A stretch of 64,000 bases of DNA from Ornithinibacillus californiensis (lineage in GTDB: Bacteria; Bacillota; Bacilli; Bacillales; Amphibacillaceae). Positions within the stretch are counted from its first letter, which is position 1. Every line of letters starts with the position of its first letter. Below are positions 8,600 through 17,808 of the stretch, in pieces. Where the stretch lies: assembly GCF_001038485.1 (NCBI RefSeq), contig NZ_LDUE01000018.1, positions 1-64,000 of the forward strand, in the 5' to 3' direction. The notes below the pieces were generated by a model. The model was given only the letters and a program-made list of their open reading frames with translations. It made no database searches and was not told the DNA's origin. The position numbers were made by a program, and so were the translations under genes.

Positions 8600-10015
8600 A
8601 TGAAAAAGGAAATGTCTGTTAGTTTTGCGTTATTACCGATTCTTGCAATTATCGTTACTGGAGGATTATCTGTTTTTGTTTGGGGAGCTGGTATGCATTT
8701 CCCATTGATTTTTGGAATTATTGTAGCTGCACTTATTACGTTCCTATGTGGATGGAAATGGGAAGAGATTCAAACCATGATGGTAAATGGTGTAAGTAGA
8801 GCATTACCAGCTGTATTTATCTTACTGATCATCGGTACAATCATCGGATCCTGGATCGCGAGTGGTGTTATTCCTACGATTATCTACTACGGATTAACCA
8901 TTATTAAGCCAGAAATATTTGTACCGATCGTGGCATTAGTTACTGGAATTGTCGCAGTAACACTAGGAAGTTCTTTCACATCCATAGCAACGATAGGCCT
9001 GGCATTTATGGTGATTGGAGAAGGTCTTGGTTTTCCTTTAGGACTTGTTGCTGGTGCTGTTATTTCTGGCGCATTTTTCGGGGATAAATTATCACCAGTA
9101 TCAGATACAACGAATATCGCACCGGCAATGGCAGATACTGATTTATTTAGCCATGTTAAACATATGCTTTGGGATACTATTCCAGCATTTATCATTTCAC
9201 TCATTTTATTTTGGATTGTCAGTAACACGAGCGCTGGGGGTGGCACTTCTGATGCAACAACCATTCTTGGTATTAAAAATGGCTTAGATGACATTTTTGT
9301 TATTCACCCATTACTACTTTTGATGCCAATTATAACAATTGCCCTAATGATTAAACGAACACCTGCCATACCGACACTAATCACGGTTAGTTTACTTGGA
9401 GCGTTAATAGCAGTTGTTGTTCAAGGGGTGCCAGTTGGTCAAATTATTCAAACAATGACAAGTGGTTTTACAGGGGAATCGGATATAGCGGCTATTAACT
9501 CGTTATTAAATCGAGGTGGCTTAACTTCTATGCTAGGAACGATAGCAATACTAATCCTGGCCACCGCCCTCGGGGGTATATTGGAAAGTTCTGGAGCATT
9601 TAATGTATTAACTAGAAAAATGATGGCCAAGGTCAGAAAAACTGGCTCTCTAATTACATCAACAGTTCTCTCAGCATTTCTTGTTGCCTTCTCAACAGGT
9701 GCTCAGTTTTTAGCAATTATTTTACCTGCTAGAACTTTTGTAGATAAATATAAAGAATTAGGTATTGATACGAAAAACCTATCCCGCGCAGTAGAAGCTG
9801 CAGGTACTGTTGGGATAAACTTAGTACCTTGGGGTGTTCCAGCAGTATTCGCAGCGGGTATTTTCGGCCTGAGCCCAGGAGAATTTATTCCGTTTTCCTT
9901 CTTTGTATTCCTTGTACCTCTTGTGAATATTATTTTTGGATTTACAGGATGGACCATAACGAAGAAAGATTATTCCAATGAATCTACATTAGAAAAAGGG
10001 GAGCAGTCAGCATGA
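8600..10015 (+). CDS. NhaC-superfamily transporter, predicted tyrosine permease
   Basis: This 471-residue membrane protein has about 11-12 hydrophobic segments. It carries the NhaC-family core GAFFGDKLSPVSDTTNIAPA (about residues 155-175). The second-half repeat includes TGAQFLAIILPARTF and GINLVPWGVPAVFAAG. The family includes Na+/H+ antiporters and malate/lactate exchangers. Three tyrosine T-boxes lie upstream, which means expression rises when tRNA-Tyr is uncharged. This fits import of tyrosine or a tyrosine precursor far better than sodium homeostasis, and T-box-controlled NhaC relatives have been proposed as tyrosine transporters by comparative genomics. Its stop overlaps the start of the next gene (ATGA), so the two should be co-translated. 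Substrate is inference. Confidence 0.88.
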   Translation: MKKEMSVSFALLPILAIIVTGGLSVFVWGAGMHFPLIFGIIVAALITFLCGWKWEEIQTMMVNGVSRALPAVFILLIIGTIIGSWIASGVIPTIIYYGLTIIKPEIFVPIVALVTGIVAVTLGSSFTSIATIGLAFMVIGEGLGFPLGLVAGAVISGAFFGDKLSPVSDTTNIAPAMADTDLFSHVKHMLWDTIPAFIISLILFWIVSNTSAGGGTSDATTILGIKNGLDDIFVIHPLLLLMPIITIALMIKRTPAIPTLITVSLLGALIAVVVQGVPVGQIIQTMTSGFTGESDIAAINSLLNRGGLTSMLGTIAILILATALGGILESSGAFNVLTRKMMAKVRKTGSLITSTVLSAFLVAFSTGAQFLAIILPARTFVDKYKELGIDTKNLSRAVEAAGTVGINLVPWGVPAVFAAGIFGLSPGEFIPFSFFVFLVPLVNIIFGFTGWTITKKDYSNESTLEKGEQSA

Positions 10016-10878
10016 GTAACGTTATCTTATCCGTAATGGGGACCGCACAGGATGGCGGTCTTCCCCATCCAAATTGCTTTTGTGAGAATTGTAGTCGGGC
10101 TCTAAATGATCCAACTTTCAGACGAACCGCTTCAGCACTTGCGATTGTTCTACCAGAGGAGAAAAAATGGCATTTAATTGATGCGACCCCGGATTTAAAA
10201 GAACAGATGAGCAAACTGCAAATGAAGTTTCAATTAGAGGGAAAAATAATGAGTAGCATCTTTTTTACGCATGCACATATGGGACATATTCCAGGTCTAT
10301 TATTCTTGGGTAAAGAAGGAATGAATACGAACAATGTTCCGGTATTTGCTGGCGAAAAACTGAAAAATATGTTGGAGAATAACGCACCGTGGCAGTTGTT
10401 AACGAAACTTGATAATATTTTGCTAAAGGATATTCGAAATGATGAAGAGGTAAAAATTGATGATCGAGTGTCCGTTACACCTGTTATAGTTCCACATCGA
10501 AATGAGTTTTCGGAGACATTTGCATTTTGGATTAATGGACCAAATAAAAAAGTGTTGTATATTCCAGATATCGACCGGTGGGAGGAATGGGAGACAGATA
10601 TTCTTGATGAATGTAAAAATGCAGATATATGCTTATTGGATGGAACCTTCCACTCCCCAAAGGATTTAGAACATATCGGGAGAGATTTCAAGGAAGTTCC
10701 ACATCCATTAATGACAACGACAATGGAGAAACTTCAAGATTTAACCGATCAGACGAAAATATACTTTACACATCTCAATCATTCCAATCGGGTGATTGTT
10801 CCAGATAGTAATGAACGGAAAGAGCTTTTGGAAAGAGGGTTTTATATTGCTGAGGAAGGGATGGAGTTTAGTATTTAG
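10012..10878 (+). CDS. PqqB-like metallo-beta-lactamase-fold protein
   Basis: This 288-residue protein starts with the PqqB-type segment GTAQDGGLPHPNCFCENC, where C22, C24 and C27 probably bind a structural zinc. It carries the metal motif THAHMGH (H87, H89, H92), where the usual D of HxHxDH is G. Later motifs are DIDRWEEWE, LLDGTF and THLNHSNR. PqqB proper acts in pyrroloquinoline quinone synthesis and has been reported to hydroxylate the tyrosine-derived moiety of the precursor. No other pqq gene is present here. The 4-bp overlap with a tyrosine-T-box-controlled transporter suggests a role in tyrosine or tyrosine-derivative metabolism. A generic hydrolase role cannot be excluded. Confidence 0.85.
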   Translation: MSNVILSVMGTAQDGGLPHPNCFCENCSRALNDPTFRRTASALAIVLPEEKKWHLIDATPDLKEQMSKLQMKFQLEGKIMSSIFFTHAHMGHIPGLLFLGKEGMNTNNVPVFAGEKLKNMLENNAPWQLLTKLDNILLKDIRNDEEVKIDDRVSVTPVIVPHRNEFSETFAFWINGPNKKVLYIPDIDRWEEWETDILDECKNADICLLDGTFHSPKDLEHIGRDFKEVPHPLMTTTMEKLQDLTDQTKIYFTHLNHSNRVIVPDSNERKELLERGFYIAEEGMEFSI

Positions 10879-10900
10879 TTGAGGGGGACAGACCCTCAAC
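10879..10900. repeat. GGGACA-type short palindrome
   Basis: TTGAGGG at 10879-10885 is complementary to CCCTCAA at 10893-10899, around GGACAGA. It directly follows the stop codon of the PqqB-like gene and is a short member of the dispersed GGGACA repeat family. Confidence 0.5.
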
Positions 10901-10990
10901 TACATGGTTATTTCTTTGAAATAGATGAAGATGAAGTTGAACTTGCAATATTGGAGATAAGTGGGTATATAAGTGTGAAAAGAAAAAAGT

Positions 10991-11019
10991 AAGGGGTGTC
11001 TTGTTTTCAGACTCCCCTT
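10991..11019 (-). terminator. Terminator at the convergent junction, mainly for the minus-strand operon
   Basis: An 11-bp stem with one mismatch (10991-11001 with 11009-11019). On the minus strand it is followed by TTACTTTTTTCT, a good T tract; on the plus strand the tail is poor. Confidence 0.7.
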
Positions 11020-11080
11020 CTACACAAAGGATTTTATTATTACATAAAGCCGAACTAAACTGTTCCAAGAAAAGATGCTC

Positions 11081-12265
11081 TTACAATATCAAAAGTTCCC
11101 GTTCCAGTGGCGTAAGTAATTCATACCCGTCTTCTGTAATTAAGATATTTTCCTCAAGGTTAAACATACCAACCCCTTCCTCATAAATGGAAGGTTCAAT
11201 TGCGAAGACCATTCCAGGCTGTAGAACAAGGTCCGATCCTAGTTCAAAGTTAGGCATCTCATGAATAGACGTTCCAATGGAATGACCAATCCAACCTCTC
11301 GTTACATAGAGATTACCATAGCCGCTTGAATCTACAAAACTATCAACAATTTGGCATACCTCACCACATGTAATGCCAGGTTTAATAGCTTCTAAGCCCC
11401 TCTCACAAGCCTTTACTGCAAATTCATGTAACTCCTTTTGCCTTTGGGTAGGTTTTCCAATAATTGCTTCTCTTATGATATCGGAAAAATACCCTTTATA
11501 ACCCGGTCCACCATCCACTAAGATCATTTCTCCTTTTTGTATTGCTCGGTCACTAGGAGGAGAGTTCCCCTGTGAATAACGATCTACCCCAGCCCTAATA
11601 CCTAAAGGGAACACTTCATCTGCTCCAAAATCAAACATCGCCATCGATATCTCTTTAAATAACTCTTTTTCAGTCATTCCAGGATATATACTATTTAAGC
11701 CTTTGTTAAATGCCTTTATATTTATTTCACATACTTTACGAATCCTTTCTATTTCTAAATGGGACTTAATCATACGAATATCCCAAATGATGGGAGCTGC
11801 ATCTACAAACGTAGCATCTACTAGACTCTCGGTTAGTTCTTTATAGTCCATCATATTTAAATGAACACGAAAACCAGTTCCTAACTCCATACCAATCCGA
11901 CCGCTATGAACACCTTTTTCACGAAGAACATCCAGAATAGCATCTGGGAAATTTGTCTTACTTCCGTTTCTACCAAGGCGATCCCAAACACGAATTTCTT
12001 CCACCCATGTATAAGCCATTAGAGTTTCACTATTGCTTTTCCCACCAACCATTGTGACATCCCCATTACTTGTAACTATGAGACAAGCAGGCTTAGATAT
12101 CCCACTCCCCCATACAATTAACTGGTAACCTGTAAAATAACGAGTATTTTCTTTATTAGTTAGAATCACTGCATCAATTTGTTCTTCTTTCATCCTACGT
12201 ATTAAATTATCTATCCTTTGCTTATATTCTGTTAATGGAAATTCTAATAATGCTGTTTCCCTCAT
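11081..12265 (-). CDS. M24-family metallopeptidase (Xaa-Pro peptidase type)
   Basis: The 394-residue protein has the two-domain creatinase/prolidase fold, with an N-terminal domain to about residue 160 and a pita-bread catalytic domain after it. The five metal ligands are visible: D251 and D262 (VDGGPGYKGYFSD), H328 (GHSIGTSIHE), E357 (AIEPSIYEE) and E371/E372 (NLEENILIT). H335 is the usual additional active-site histidine. It should remove N-terminal residues from proline-containing peptides or act on a related amide. There is no signal peptide, so it is cytoplasmic. It ends a run of Opp transporter and hydrolase genes and lies 14 bp after the OppF-like gene, consistent with hydrolysis of imported peptides. 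The start follows AGGGGAG. Confidence 0.9.
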   Translation of the reverse strand: MRETALLEFPLTEYKQRIDNLIRRMKEEQIDAVILTNKENTRYFTGYQLIVWGSGISKPACLIVTSNGDVTMVGGKSNSETLMAYTWVEEIRVWDRLGRNGSKTNFPDAILDVLREKGVHSGRIGMELGTGFRVHLNMMDYKELTESLVDATFVDAAPIIWDIRMIKSHLEIERIRKVCEINIKAFNKGLNSIYPGMTEKELFKEISMAMFDFGADEVFPLGIRAGVDRYSQGNSPPSDRAIQKGEMILVDGGPGYKGYFSDIIREAIIGKPTQRQKELHEFAVKACERGLEAIKPGITCGEVCQIVDSFVDSSGYGNLYVTRGWIGHSIGTSIHEMPNFELGSDLVLQPGMVFAIEPSIYEEGVGMFNLEENILITEDGYELLTPLERELLIL

Positions 12266-12279
12266 TTACAACTCCCCTT

Positions 12280-13248
12280 TTATTCATATAAATGGCAAGC
12301 AACTAACTGTCCATCACCTATATCTTTTAGTTCTGGTTCAACCTTACGACATATCTCTGTAGCAAATTTGCATCGAGTATGAAAACGACAACCAGTAGGA
12401 GGATTCGCAGGACTTGGAATATCTCCTTCTAGAACTTCGTTTGTAGTCGCTACTTCCGGGTCTGTAACAGGAATCGCACTTAATAATGCCCGAGTATATG
12501 GATGAGCAGGTTTTTCGAATAGCGTTTTTTTGTCAGCAGTTTCCACAATCTTTCCTATATACATAACCGCTATACGATCACATATATGATGTACAACACT
12601 TAAGTCATGTGAAATAAATAAATAGGTTAATTGAAATTCCTTTTGTAGGTCTTGCATCAAGTTAACTATTTGAGCTTGAACAGATACATCTAATGCTGAT
12701 ACTGGTTCATCACAAATCAGAAGTGATGGATTTAATGCTAGAGCACGTGCGATACCTATCCGCTGTCTCTGTCCACCACTAAATTCATGGGGATACCGAT
12801 TGAAATGTTGAGCACCGAGACCGACAGCTTCTAAGAGCTGAATAATTCTTTCTCGTTTCTCTTTCCCCTTTGCTATTTTATGAATATCAAGAACTTCACC
12901 TATTGTTTTACCAATTGTAAAACGTGGATCTAGTGAGGAGTATGGATCCTGAAAAATAATTTGCATTTCCCTACGAAGTTTCTGCATCTTATCCTTAGGC
13001 AAATCTAGAATATTTTCACCCTTATAGATGATTTCTCCTTCAGTGGGCTCTATTAATCGTAATATCATTCTTCCTGTTGTTGATTTTCCACAACCACTTT
13101 CACCAACAATTCCAAATGTTTCTCCCTCTTGAATAGTAAAGCTAATGTCATCTACAGCTTTTACATTCTCTGAGGAGTTAAATAATAACCCCTTTTTCAT
13201 TGGAAAGTACTTTTTTGCATTCTTAACCTCTAAAATAGTCTTTTCCAT
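12280..13248 (-). CDS. oppF: Oligo/dipeptide ABC transporter ATP-binding protein (OppF/DppF)
   Basis: This 322-residue ATPase has Walker A GESGCGKST (near residue 50), signature SGGQRQRIGIARAL (near 155), Walker B LLICDEPVSALD, and switch H in FISHDLSVV. The C-terminal extension PTGCRFHTRC...EICRK belongs to the Opp/Dpp/Nik type and can hold a 4Fe-4S cluster in some homologues. It forms a heterodimer with the OppD-like protein encoded upstream. The start follows AAGGAGGTAGGCA. The substrate class is peptides or related compounds; the subtype cannot be told from this subunit. Confidence 0.92.
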   Translation of the reverse strand: MEKTILEVKNAKKYFPMKKGLLFNSSENVKAVDDISFTIQEGETFGIVGESGCGKSTTGRMILRLIEPTEGEIIYKGENILDLPKDKMQKLRREMQIIFQDPYSSLDPRFTIGKTIGEVLDIHKIAKGKEKRERIIQLLEAVGLGAQHFNRYPHEFSGGQRQRIGIARALALNPSLLICDEPVSALDVSVQAQIVNLMQDLQKEFQLTYLFISHDLSVVHHICDRIAVMYIGKIVETADKKTLFEKPAHPYTRALLSAIPVTDPEVATTNEVLEGDIPSPANPPTGCRFHTRCKFATEICRKVEPELKDIGDGQLVACHLYE

Positions 13249-13269
13249 TGCCTACCTCCTTTCTGAATT

Positions 13270-14283
13270 TCAAACCTTTTCAGAGTGATGGTCTTTTGAC
13301 ACAAAAGTCTTTTCTTCAATGTACTTCCAGCACCTCACTTGTACATCATCTTCGAGCTTTATTAAATCTGGACCTTTCTCCTTACAAATCTCCATCGCAT
13401 ATTTGCATCTAGGATAAAAGCTACATCCAGTTGGAAAGTCATTGGAGCTAGGAACCGTACCTGGGATTGCTGATAATCTATCAACTGGTTTGTCAATCTT
13501 CGGAATGGAGTCTAATAATCCTTCTGTATAGGGGTGTTTAGGGTTTTTAAAAATACTTTTCGTATCTGAATATTCCATAACCTTACCAGCATACATAACT
13601 ATTATTTTATCTGCAGTTTGTGCAACCACACCAAGATTATGTGTAATGAGAATAATAGAGGTGTTAAGTTTATGTTTCAAGTCATCCATAAGCTTTAAAA
13701 TTTGGGCTTGTATTGTAACATCTAAAGCAGTTGTTGGTTCATCTGCTATCAGTAATTCGGGATTACACGCAAGAGCCATAGCAATCATTACCCTTTGCCT
13801 CATTCCTCCACTGAGTTGATTAGGATACTCATGAATACGACGTTCAGGCATAGAAATCCCCACTAATTTCAGCATTTCAATTGTTTTTTCTTTAGCTTCG
13901 GCTTTCGAGAGTCCTTGATGGTGCTTATAGACTTCCATTATCTGTTTACCGATAGTAAATACAGGATTTAGAGAGGTCATTGGTTCCTGAAAAATCATAG
14001 ATATTTCATTACCTCTAATTCTCCGGTACTCCGATTTACTTATTTTACATAAATTCTTATCTTTAAAATTAATCTGACCATCTACAATTTTCCCTGGAGG
14101 ATTTGGAATTAGACCCATAATAGATAGGGACATCATACTTTTCCCGCTACCAGATTCCCCTACGATTCCTAAAGTTTCTCCTTTGTTTAACTCTAAATCC
14201 ACCCCATCAACGGCACGAACAGTTCCTTCATCCGTAAAGAAATAGGTTTTTAAGTTCTTAATTTCTAACAGTTCTTTTGTCAT
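13270..14283 (-). CDS. oppD: Oligo/dipeptide ABC transporter ATP-binding protein (OppD/DppD)
   Basis: This is the first ATPase subunit, 337 residues from the ATG at 14283, which follows GGAGGT; a TTG 18 bp upstream in the same frame overlaps that ribosome site. Walker A is GESGSGKSM, the signature LSGGMRQRVMIAMAL, and Walker B LLIADEPTTALD. The C-terminal Opp extension TGCSFYPRCKYAMEIC is present. It is 20 bp upstream of oppF and follows oppC closely, so translation is likely coupled. It powers uptake with OppF. Confidence 0.92.
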   Translation of the reverse strand: MTKELLEIKNLKTYFFTDEGTVRAVDGVDLELNKGETLGIVGESGSGKSMMSLSIMGLIPNPPGKIVDGQINFKDKNLCKISKSEYRRIRGNEISMIFQEPMTSLNPVFTIGKQIMEVYKHHQGLSKAEAKEKTIEMLKLVGISMPERRIHEYPNQLSGGMRQRVMIAMALACNPELLIADEPTTALDVTIQAQILKLMDDLKHKLNTSIILITHNLGVVAQTADKIIVMYAGKVMEYSDTKSIFKNPKHPYTEGLLDSIPKIDKPVDRLSAIPGTVPSSNDFPTGCSFYPRCKYAMEICKEKGPDLIKLEDDVQVRCWKYIEEKTFVSKDHHSEKV

Positions 14284-14301
14284 CTTGACCACTACCTCCA
14301 A

Positions 14302-15135
14302 TTAATTTTTCAATTTAGGATCAAGAGCATCTCTTAGACCATCTCCAACAAGACTAAAACTTAATACTACAAACGTTATAGCTGCACCGGGTGCTATAGC
14401 AACAAGTGGTGAACTTCGCAACAATTCTCTTCCTTGACTCAGCATTGCTCCCCACTCTGGATTTGGCGGCTGAACGCCTAAACCTAAGAAGGATAATCCT
14501 GATGCGATTAATATTGCAGTACCAAGCATAAGTGTTGCCTGTACAATTAGTGGTGATAAGGAATTGGGTATAATATGTTTTGTTATTATCCTAATATCAC
14601 TAGCTCCTGCGGCTCTACAGGCTTCAATAAACTCTGTCTCCTTTAACGAGATGACCGAAGAACGAACAATCCTAGCAAAATCTGGCACAGAGAAAATAGC
14701 AACAGCAATCATCGTATTCACTAAGCCATTACCTAAGATAGCAACTATAGCAATCGCTAAAAGTATACCTGGAAAAGCTAGCAAAATATCAACAAAACGC
14801 ATTATTAAATTATCAACTCTCCCACCATAATAGCCTGCTGTCACACCTAATGACACACCAATGATGAGAGCTAATCCTATAGATGCAAGACTAATTCCTA
14901 ATGAAATTCTTGCTCCATAGATTAAACGCGACAATGTATCTCTTCCTAAATTATCAGTACCTAATAGATGATCGGAACTAATCCCTTTATAACTGTTAGC
15001 TAAGTTTTGCTGTAAAGGATCATATGGAGCAACTAAAGGACCAAAAATCGCAGTTAAAATAAACATAATAATGATTAGTCCTCCAAAAACTGATACCTTC
15101 CTCTTTAAGAATCGCTTAATCACTTGTTGATCCAT
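14302..15135 (-). CDS. oppC: Peptide ABC transporter permease (OppC/DppC)
   Basis: This 277-residue permease has six predicted membrane spans. It starts with the N-terminal OppC_N region (MDQQVIKRFLKRKVSVFGGLII) and the DPLQQNLANSYKGISSDHLLGTDNLGRD motif typical of DppC/OppC. The EAA loop EACRAAGASDIRIITKHIIPN contacts the ATPases. It pairs with OppB to form the membrane channel. The start follows AGGAGGGATGAGAC, 12 bp after the oppB stop. Confidence 0.92.
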   Translation of the reverse strand: MDQQVIKRFLKRKVSVFGGLIIIMFILTAIFGPLVAPYDPLQQNLANSYKGISSDHLLGTDNLGRDTLSRLIYGARISLGISLASIGLALIIGVSLGVTAGYYGGRVDNLIMRFVDILLAFPGILLAIAIVAILGNGLVNTMIAVAIFSVPDFARIVRSSVISLKETEFIEACRAAGASDIRIITKHIIPNSLSPLIVQATLMLGTAILIASGLSFLGLGVQPPNPEWGAMLSQGRELLRSSPLVAIAPGAAITFVVLSFSLVGDGLRDALDPKLKN

Positions 15136-15147
15136 GTCTCATCCCTC

Positions 15148-16068
15148 CTATGTATAACGAACCCTAGGATCTAGTAGTCCATAAATGATATCTACTAATA
15201 GATTAATCAATACAAAACTTACAGCTACCACTAATACAGTCCCCTGAACAACTGGGTAATCACGTATTAGTACAGCTTCTACCATAAATCTACCAATTCC
15301 TGGTACAGCAAACACGCTTTCTACTAAAACAGTACCTGCCAACAAACCGCCAAATCGTAGACCAACTACTGTTACAACAGGAATTAAAGCATTTTTAAAT
15401 GCATGAATATAGATAACAACTCGCTCTGGTAATCCTTTAGCTCTAGCTGTTCGAATATAATCTTGTCTTAAAACATCTAACATACCCGATCTAGTCATAC
15501 GAGCGATTAATCCCATCGCTTGGGCTCCTAGCGTAACAATCGGTAATATATAATGAATAGGGGTGCTTATTCCTATGGTAGGTAACCATCCAAGGTGTAA
15601 GGAGAAAACTAACATCAGCAATAAACCTAGAAAGTAGGATGGAGTTGAAACGGATAGCAAGGATATAACCATTGTGAGACCGTCACCAAATTTGTTATGA
15701 TTGATCGCTGCTATGATCCCAAATAACATCCCAAAAAAAGTTGCAAATATCGTTGCCCCTATAGCTATATTTATAGTTATAGGTAATCGATTAAGAATCT
15801 CTTCCGTTACTGGAAGGCTAGTTCTAATAGATTCACCCAAGTCACCTTTTATTGCATTTCCCACAAATGAAAAAAATTGCTCATGTAAAGGCCTATTTAG
15901 CCCTAACTCTTCTCTAGCTTGTTCTATCTGTTCTGCAGAAGCCTCAATACCAACCATAGTTCTAGCAGGATCACCAGGGATTAAATGCAGCATGGAAAAT
16001 ACAAGAATAGTAATACCTAGTAAGACAGGAATTACTTGAAATATTCTATTGATGATAAATCTTAACAT
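15148..16068 (-). CDS. oppB: Peptide ABC transporter permease (OppB/DppB)
   Basis: This permease has 306 residues when begun at the ATG at 16068, which is 7 bp after GGAGGT; a longer in-frame start at 16089 lacks a ribosome site. The sequence opens MLRFIINRIFQVIPVLLGIT with the HLIPGDPA motif typical of OppB/DppB and has six membrane spans. The EAA loop is TARAKGLPERVVIYIHAFKNA. It forms the permease dimer with OppC. A long hairpin separates it from the binding-protein gene. Confidence 0.92.
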   Translation of the reverse strand: MLRFIINRIFQVIPVLLGITILVFSMLHLIPGDPARTMVGIEASAEQIEQAREELGLNRPLHEQFFSFVGNAIKGDLGESIRTSLPVTEEILNRLPITINIAIGATIFATFFGMLFGIIAAINHNKFGDGLTMVISLLSVSTPSYFLGLLLMLVFSLHLGWLPTIGISTPIHYILPIVTLGAQAMGLIARMTRSGMLDVLRQDYIRTARAKGLPERVVIYIHAFKNALIPVVTVVGLRFGGLLAGTVLVESVFAVPGIGRFMVEAVLIRDYPVVQGTVLVVAVSFVLINLLVDIIYGLLDPRVRYT

Positions 16069-16140
16069 TTGAGACACCTCCATTTTCACTCGAGGATTTT
16101 ATTACAAAGTTGAAGTTCAATAGACTTTACTATGAAAGTA

Positions 16141-16189
16141 TCGCTTGATAGTAAATGTTTAAAAGTATTTAAATACTACTATCAAGCGA
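16141..16189 (-). terminator. Intercistronic hairpin between the oppA-like and oppB-like genes
   Basis: A perfect 13-bp inverted repeat (TCGCTTGATAGTA at 16141-16153 with 16177-16189) surrounds a second small palindrome (GTATTTAAATAC, 16165-16176). There is no strong T tract on the minus strand. Such hairpins after a binding-protein gene commonly give partial termination or protect the upstream mRNA, so that more binding protein than permease is made. Confidence 0.6.
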
Positions 16190-16211
16190 ATATTGTTGTT
16201 TTCTGATTATT

Positions 16212-17786
16212 TTATTCTTCTACAAATGCCTTCTCAAAAGTTATTAAGGAAAGCGGACTAACATTGACACCTTTTACCTTATCTCTCTGTGCAATTATGG
16301 AATATTGGTCATATAACCAAAAAGCCACCGGATCTTCTAAATATACAATTTCCTGTGCACGTTTATATAGTTCTTTACGTTTATCAAGATCCGTTTCTTT
16401 CATCGCCTGTTCTATGAGACTATCAAACTCTTTGTTAGAGTAAAAACCATAGTTCTGTTCATTTGTCTCAGCAGTATAATAAATTGGTCTTAATCCCCAA
16501 TCTGCATCTAACGTTGATGGGCCAGCCCCCATGATAAAGATTCCCTGTTCAAACTCATCGGCAGTTAAGCCACCCCACTCTTGCACAATGGTACTCCATT
16601 CTTTTACAATAATCTCAGCTTCAATTCCTACCTCTTTTAATTGTTCGGCAATTACTTCAGCAAGCTGTACTCCTTGTATATACCTATCCGTTGTTGTAAT
16701 CATTGTCTTAAAACCATCTGGATATCCAGCTTGCTTTAAAAGCTCTTTAGATTTCTCTGGATCATATGGTATTACTCCAAGATCAGTGTACCCCCAAGTA
16801 ACCTTTGCCAAAGCGCTCGTCGATAGCTCTCCCAGTCCTGGTACCACATGGTCTAATATTGCTTGTCTATCAATTGCATAAGACACCGCTTGTCTGACAA
16901 GAGGATCATCATATGGCTCCGTTGTAAGGTCAAATCTAAATTGCCTTTGCCCATTGGAAGACTTTTTAATGATTTCAATTCCATCAACATCTTCTAACCT
17001 CTTTAATTCATTGGCAGGAATCTGCTGAATAACATCTACTTCGCCTGTCTCTAAAGCCATTACGCGAGAGGCATCCTCTGGAATAGGTCTGTAAATAATT
17101 GTTTTAGTTACACCTTTTTCACCAAAATAATCATCAAATCTTTCTAGTACAATCTCTTGGTCTTTTTTCCATTCAACAATTTTATAAGGTCCTGTTCCAA
17201 CAGTGGATTCCGCTAACTCTCCTAGATTTTTCCCGTACTCATCGATGGCTTTAGGACTTAAAATCCCACCAGATGTGTGGGCCATAATAGCTGGAAATGC
17301 TCCAAAAGGCTCAAAGTTAATAAATTTGACAGTAAATTCGTCTACTACTTCAACTTCCTTAATCATTTCGTACAATTGATAACGATTTAATCCATTTTCC
17401 TTATTAATAACCCTGTCAAAACTTTTCTTCACTACTTCTGCATTAAAATCCGACCCATCATGAAACTTAACACCTTCCTTTAAATTGAAGGTCCATTCCA
17501 AGCCGTCATCAGAAACCTGATAATCTTCAGCAAGGTCGCCTACTATTTCGGAGTCCTCATTAAATCTGAGTAGCCCATTATAGATCATCCGAATTACTTG
17601 TTCCGAAGTATTGTCATTCATATGTTGAGGATCTAAGATTACAGCATCTGTGTTGGGAGCAAATATTAACGTGTCCTTCTTTCCTGATGATTCTGATGCA
17701 TTATCTCCAGAATTGTCCTGTGATGAACACCCAACAACTAATAATATAGCCATCAAAATTAGTGAAAAGAAAAGTAACTTTTTCAT
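16212..17786 (-). CDS. oppA: Peptide/nickel-type ABC transporter substrate-binding lipoprotein
   Basis: From the ATG at 17786 (after TTAGGAGG) the product has 524 residues. A lipoprotein signal is clear: a K-rich start, a hydrophobic core, and lipobox LLVVGC with the lipidated cysteine at residue 20. The rest is a family 5 solute-binding protein, with FHDGSDFNAEVVKKSFDRV and the YDDPLVRQAVSYAIDRQAI segment typical of OppA/DppA. It is anchored outside the membrane and delivers peptides or a peptide-like ligand to OppBCDF. The neighbouring AstE-like deacylase and dipeptidase hint at N-acylated or unusual peptides. A start at 17837 would overlap the upstream gene and has no ribosome site. Confidence 0.92.
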   Translation of the reverse strand: MKKLLFFSLILMAILLVVGCSSQDNSGDNASESSGKKDTLIFAPNTDAVILDPQHMNDNTSEQVIRMIYNGLLRFNEDSEIVGDLAEDYQVSDDGLEWTFNLKEGVKFHDGSDFNAEVVKKSFDRVINKENGLNRYQLYEMIKEVEVVDEFTVKFINFEPFGAFPAIMAHTSGGILSPKAIDEYGKNLGELAESTVGTGPYKIVEWKKDQEIVLERFDDYFGEKGVTKTIIYRPIPEDASRVMALETGEVDVIQQIPANELKRLEDVDGIEIIKKSSNGQRQFRFDLTTEPYDDPLVRQAVSYAIDRQAILDHVVPGLGELSTSALAKVTWGYTDLGVIPYDPEKSKELLKQAGYPDGFKTMITTTDRYIQGVQLAEVIAEQLKEVGIEAEIIVKEWSTIVQEWGGLTADEFEQGIFIMGAGPSTLDADWGLRPIYYTAETNEQNYGFYSNKEFDSLIEQAMKETDLDKRKELYKRAQEIVYLEDPVAFWLYDQYSIIAQRDKVKGVNVSPLSLITFEKAFVEE

Positions 17787-17808
17787 TTTATACCTCCTAA
17801 TATATTTT

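Noticed and set aside
8887-9630. Minus-strand frames inside the NhaC-like gene
   Set aside because: They mirror the hydrophobic coding frame; no ribosome sites, and the plus-strand gene is well supported.
8600-10015. Annotation of the NhaC-family gene as a simple Na+/H+ antiporter
   Set aside because: Three tyrosine T-boxes upstream are hard to reconcile with sodium homeostasis; tyrosine transport is the better hypothesis.
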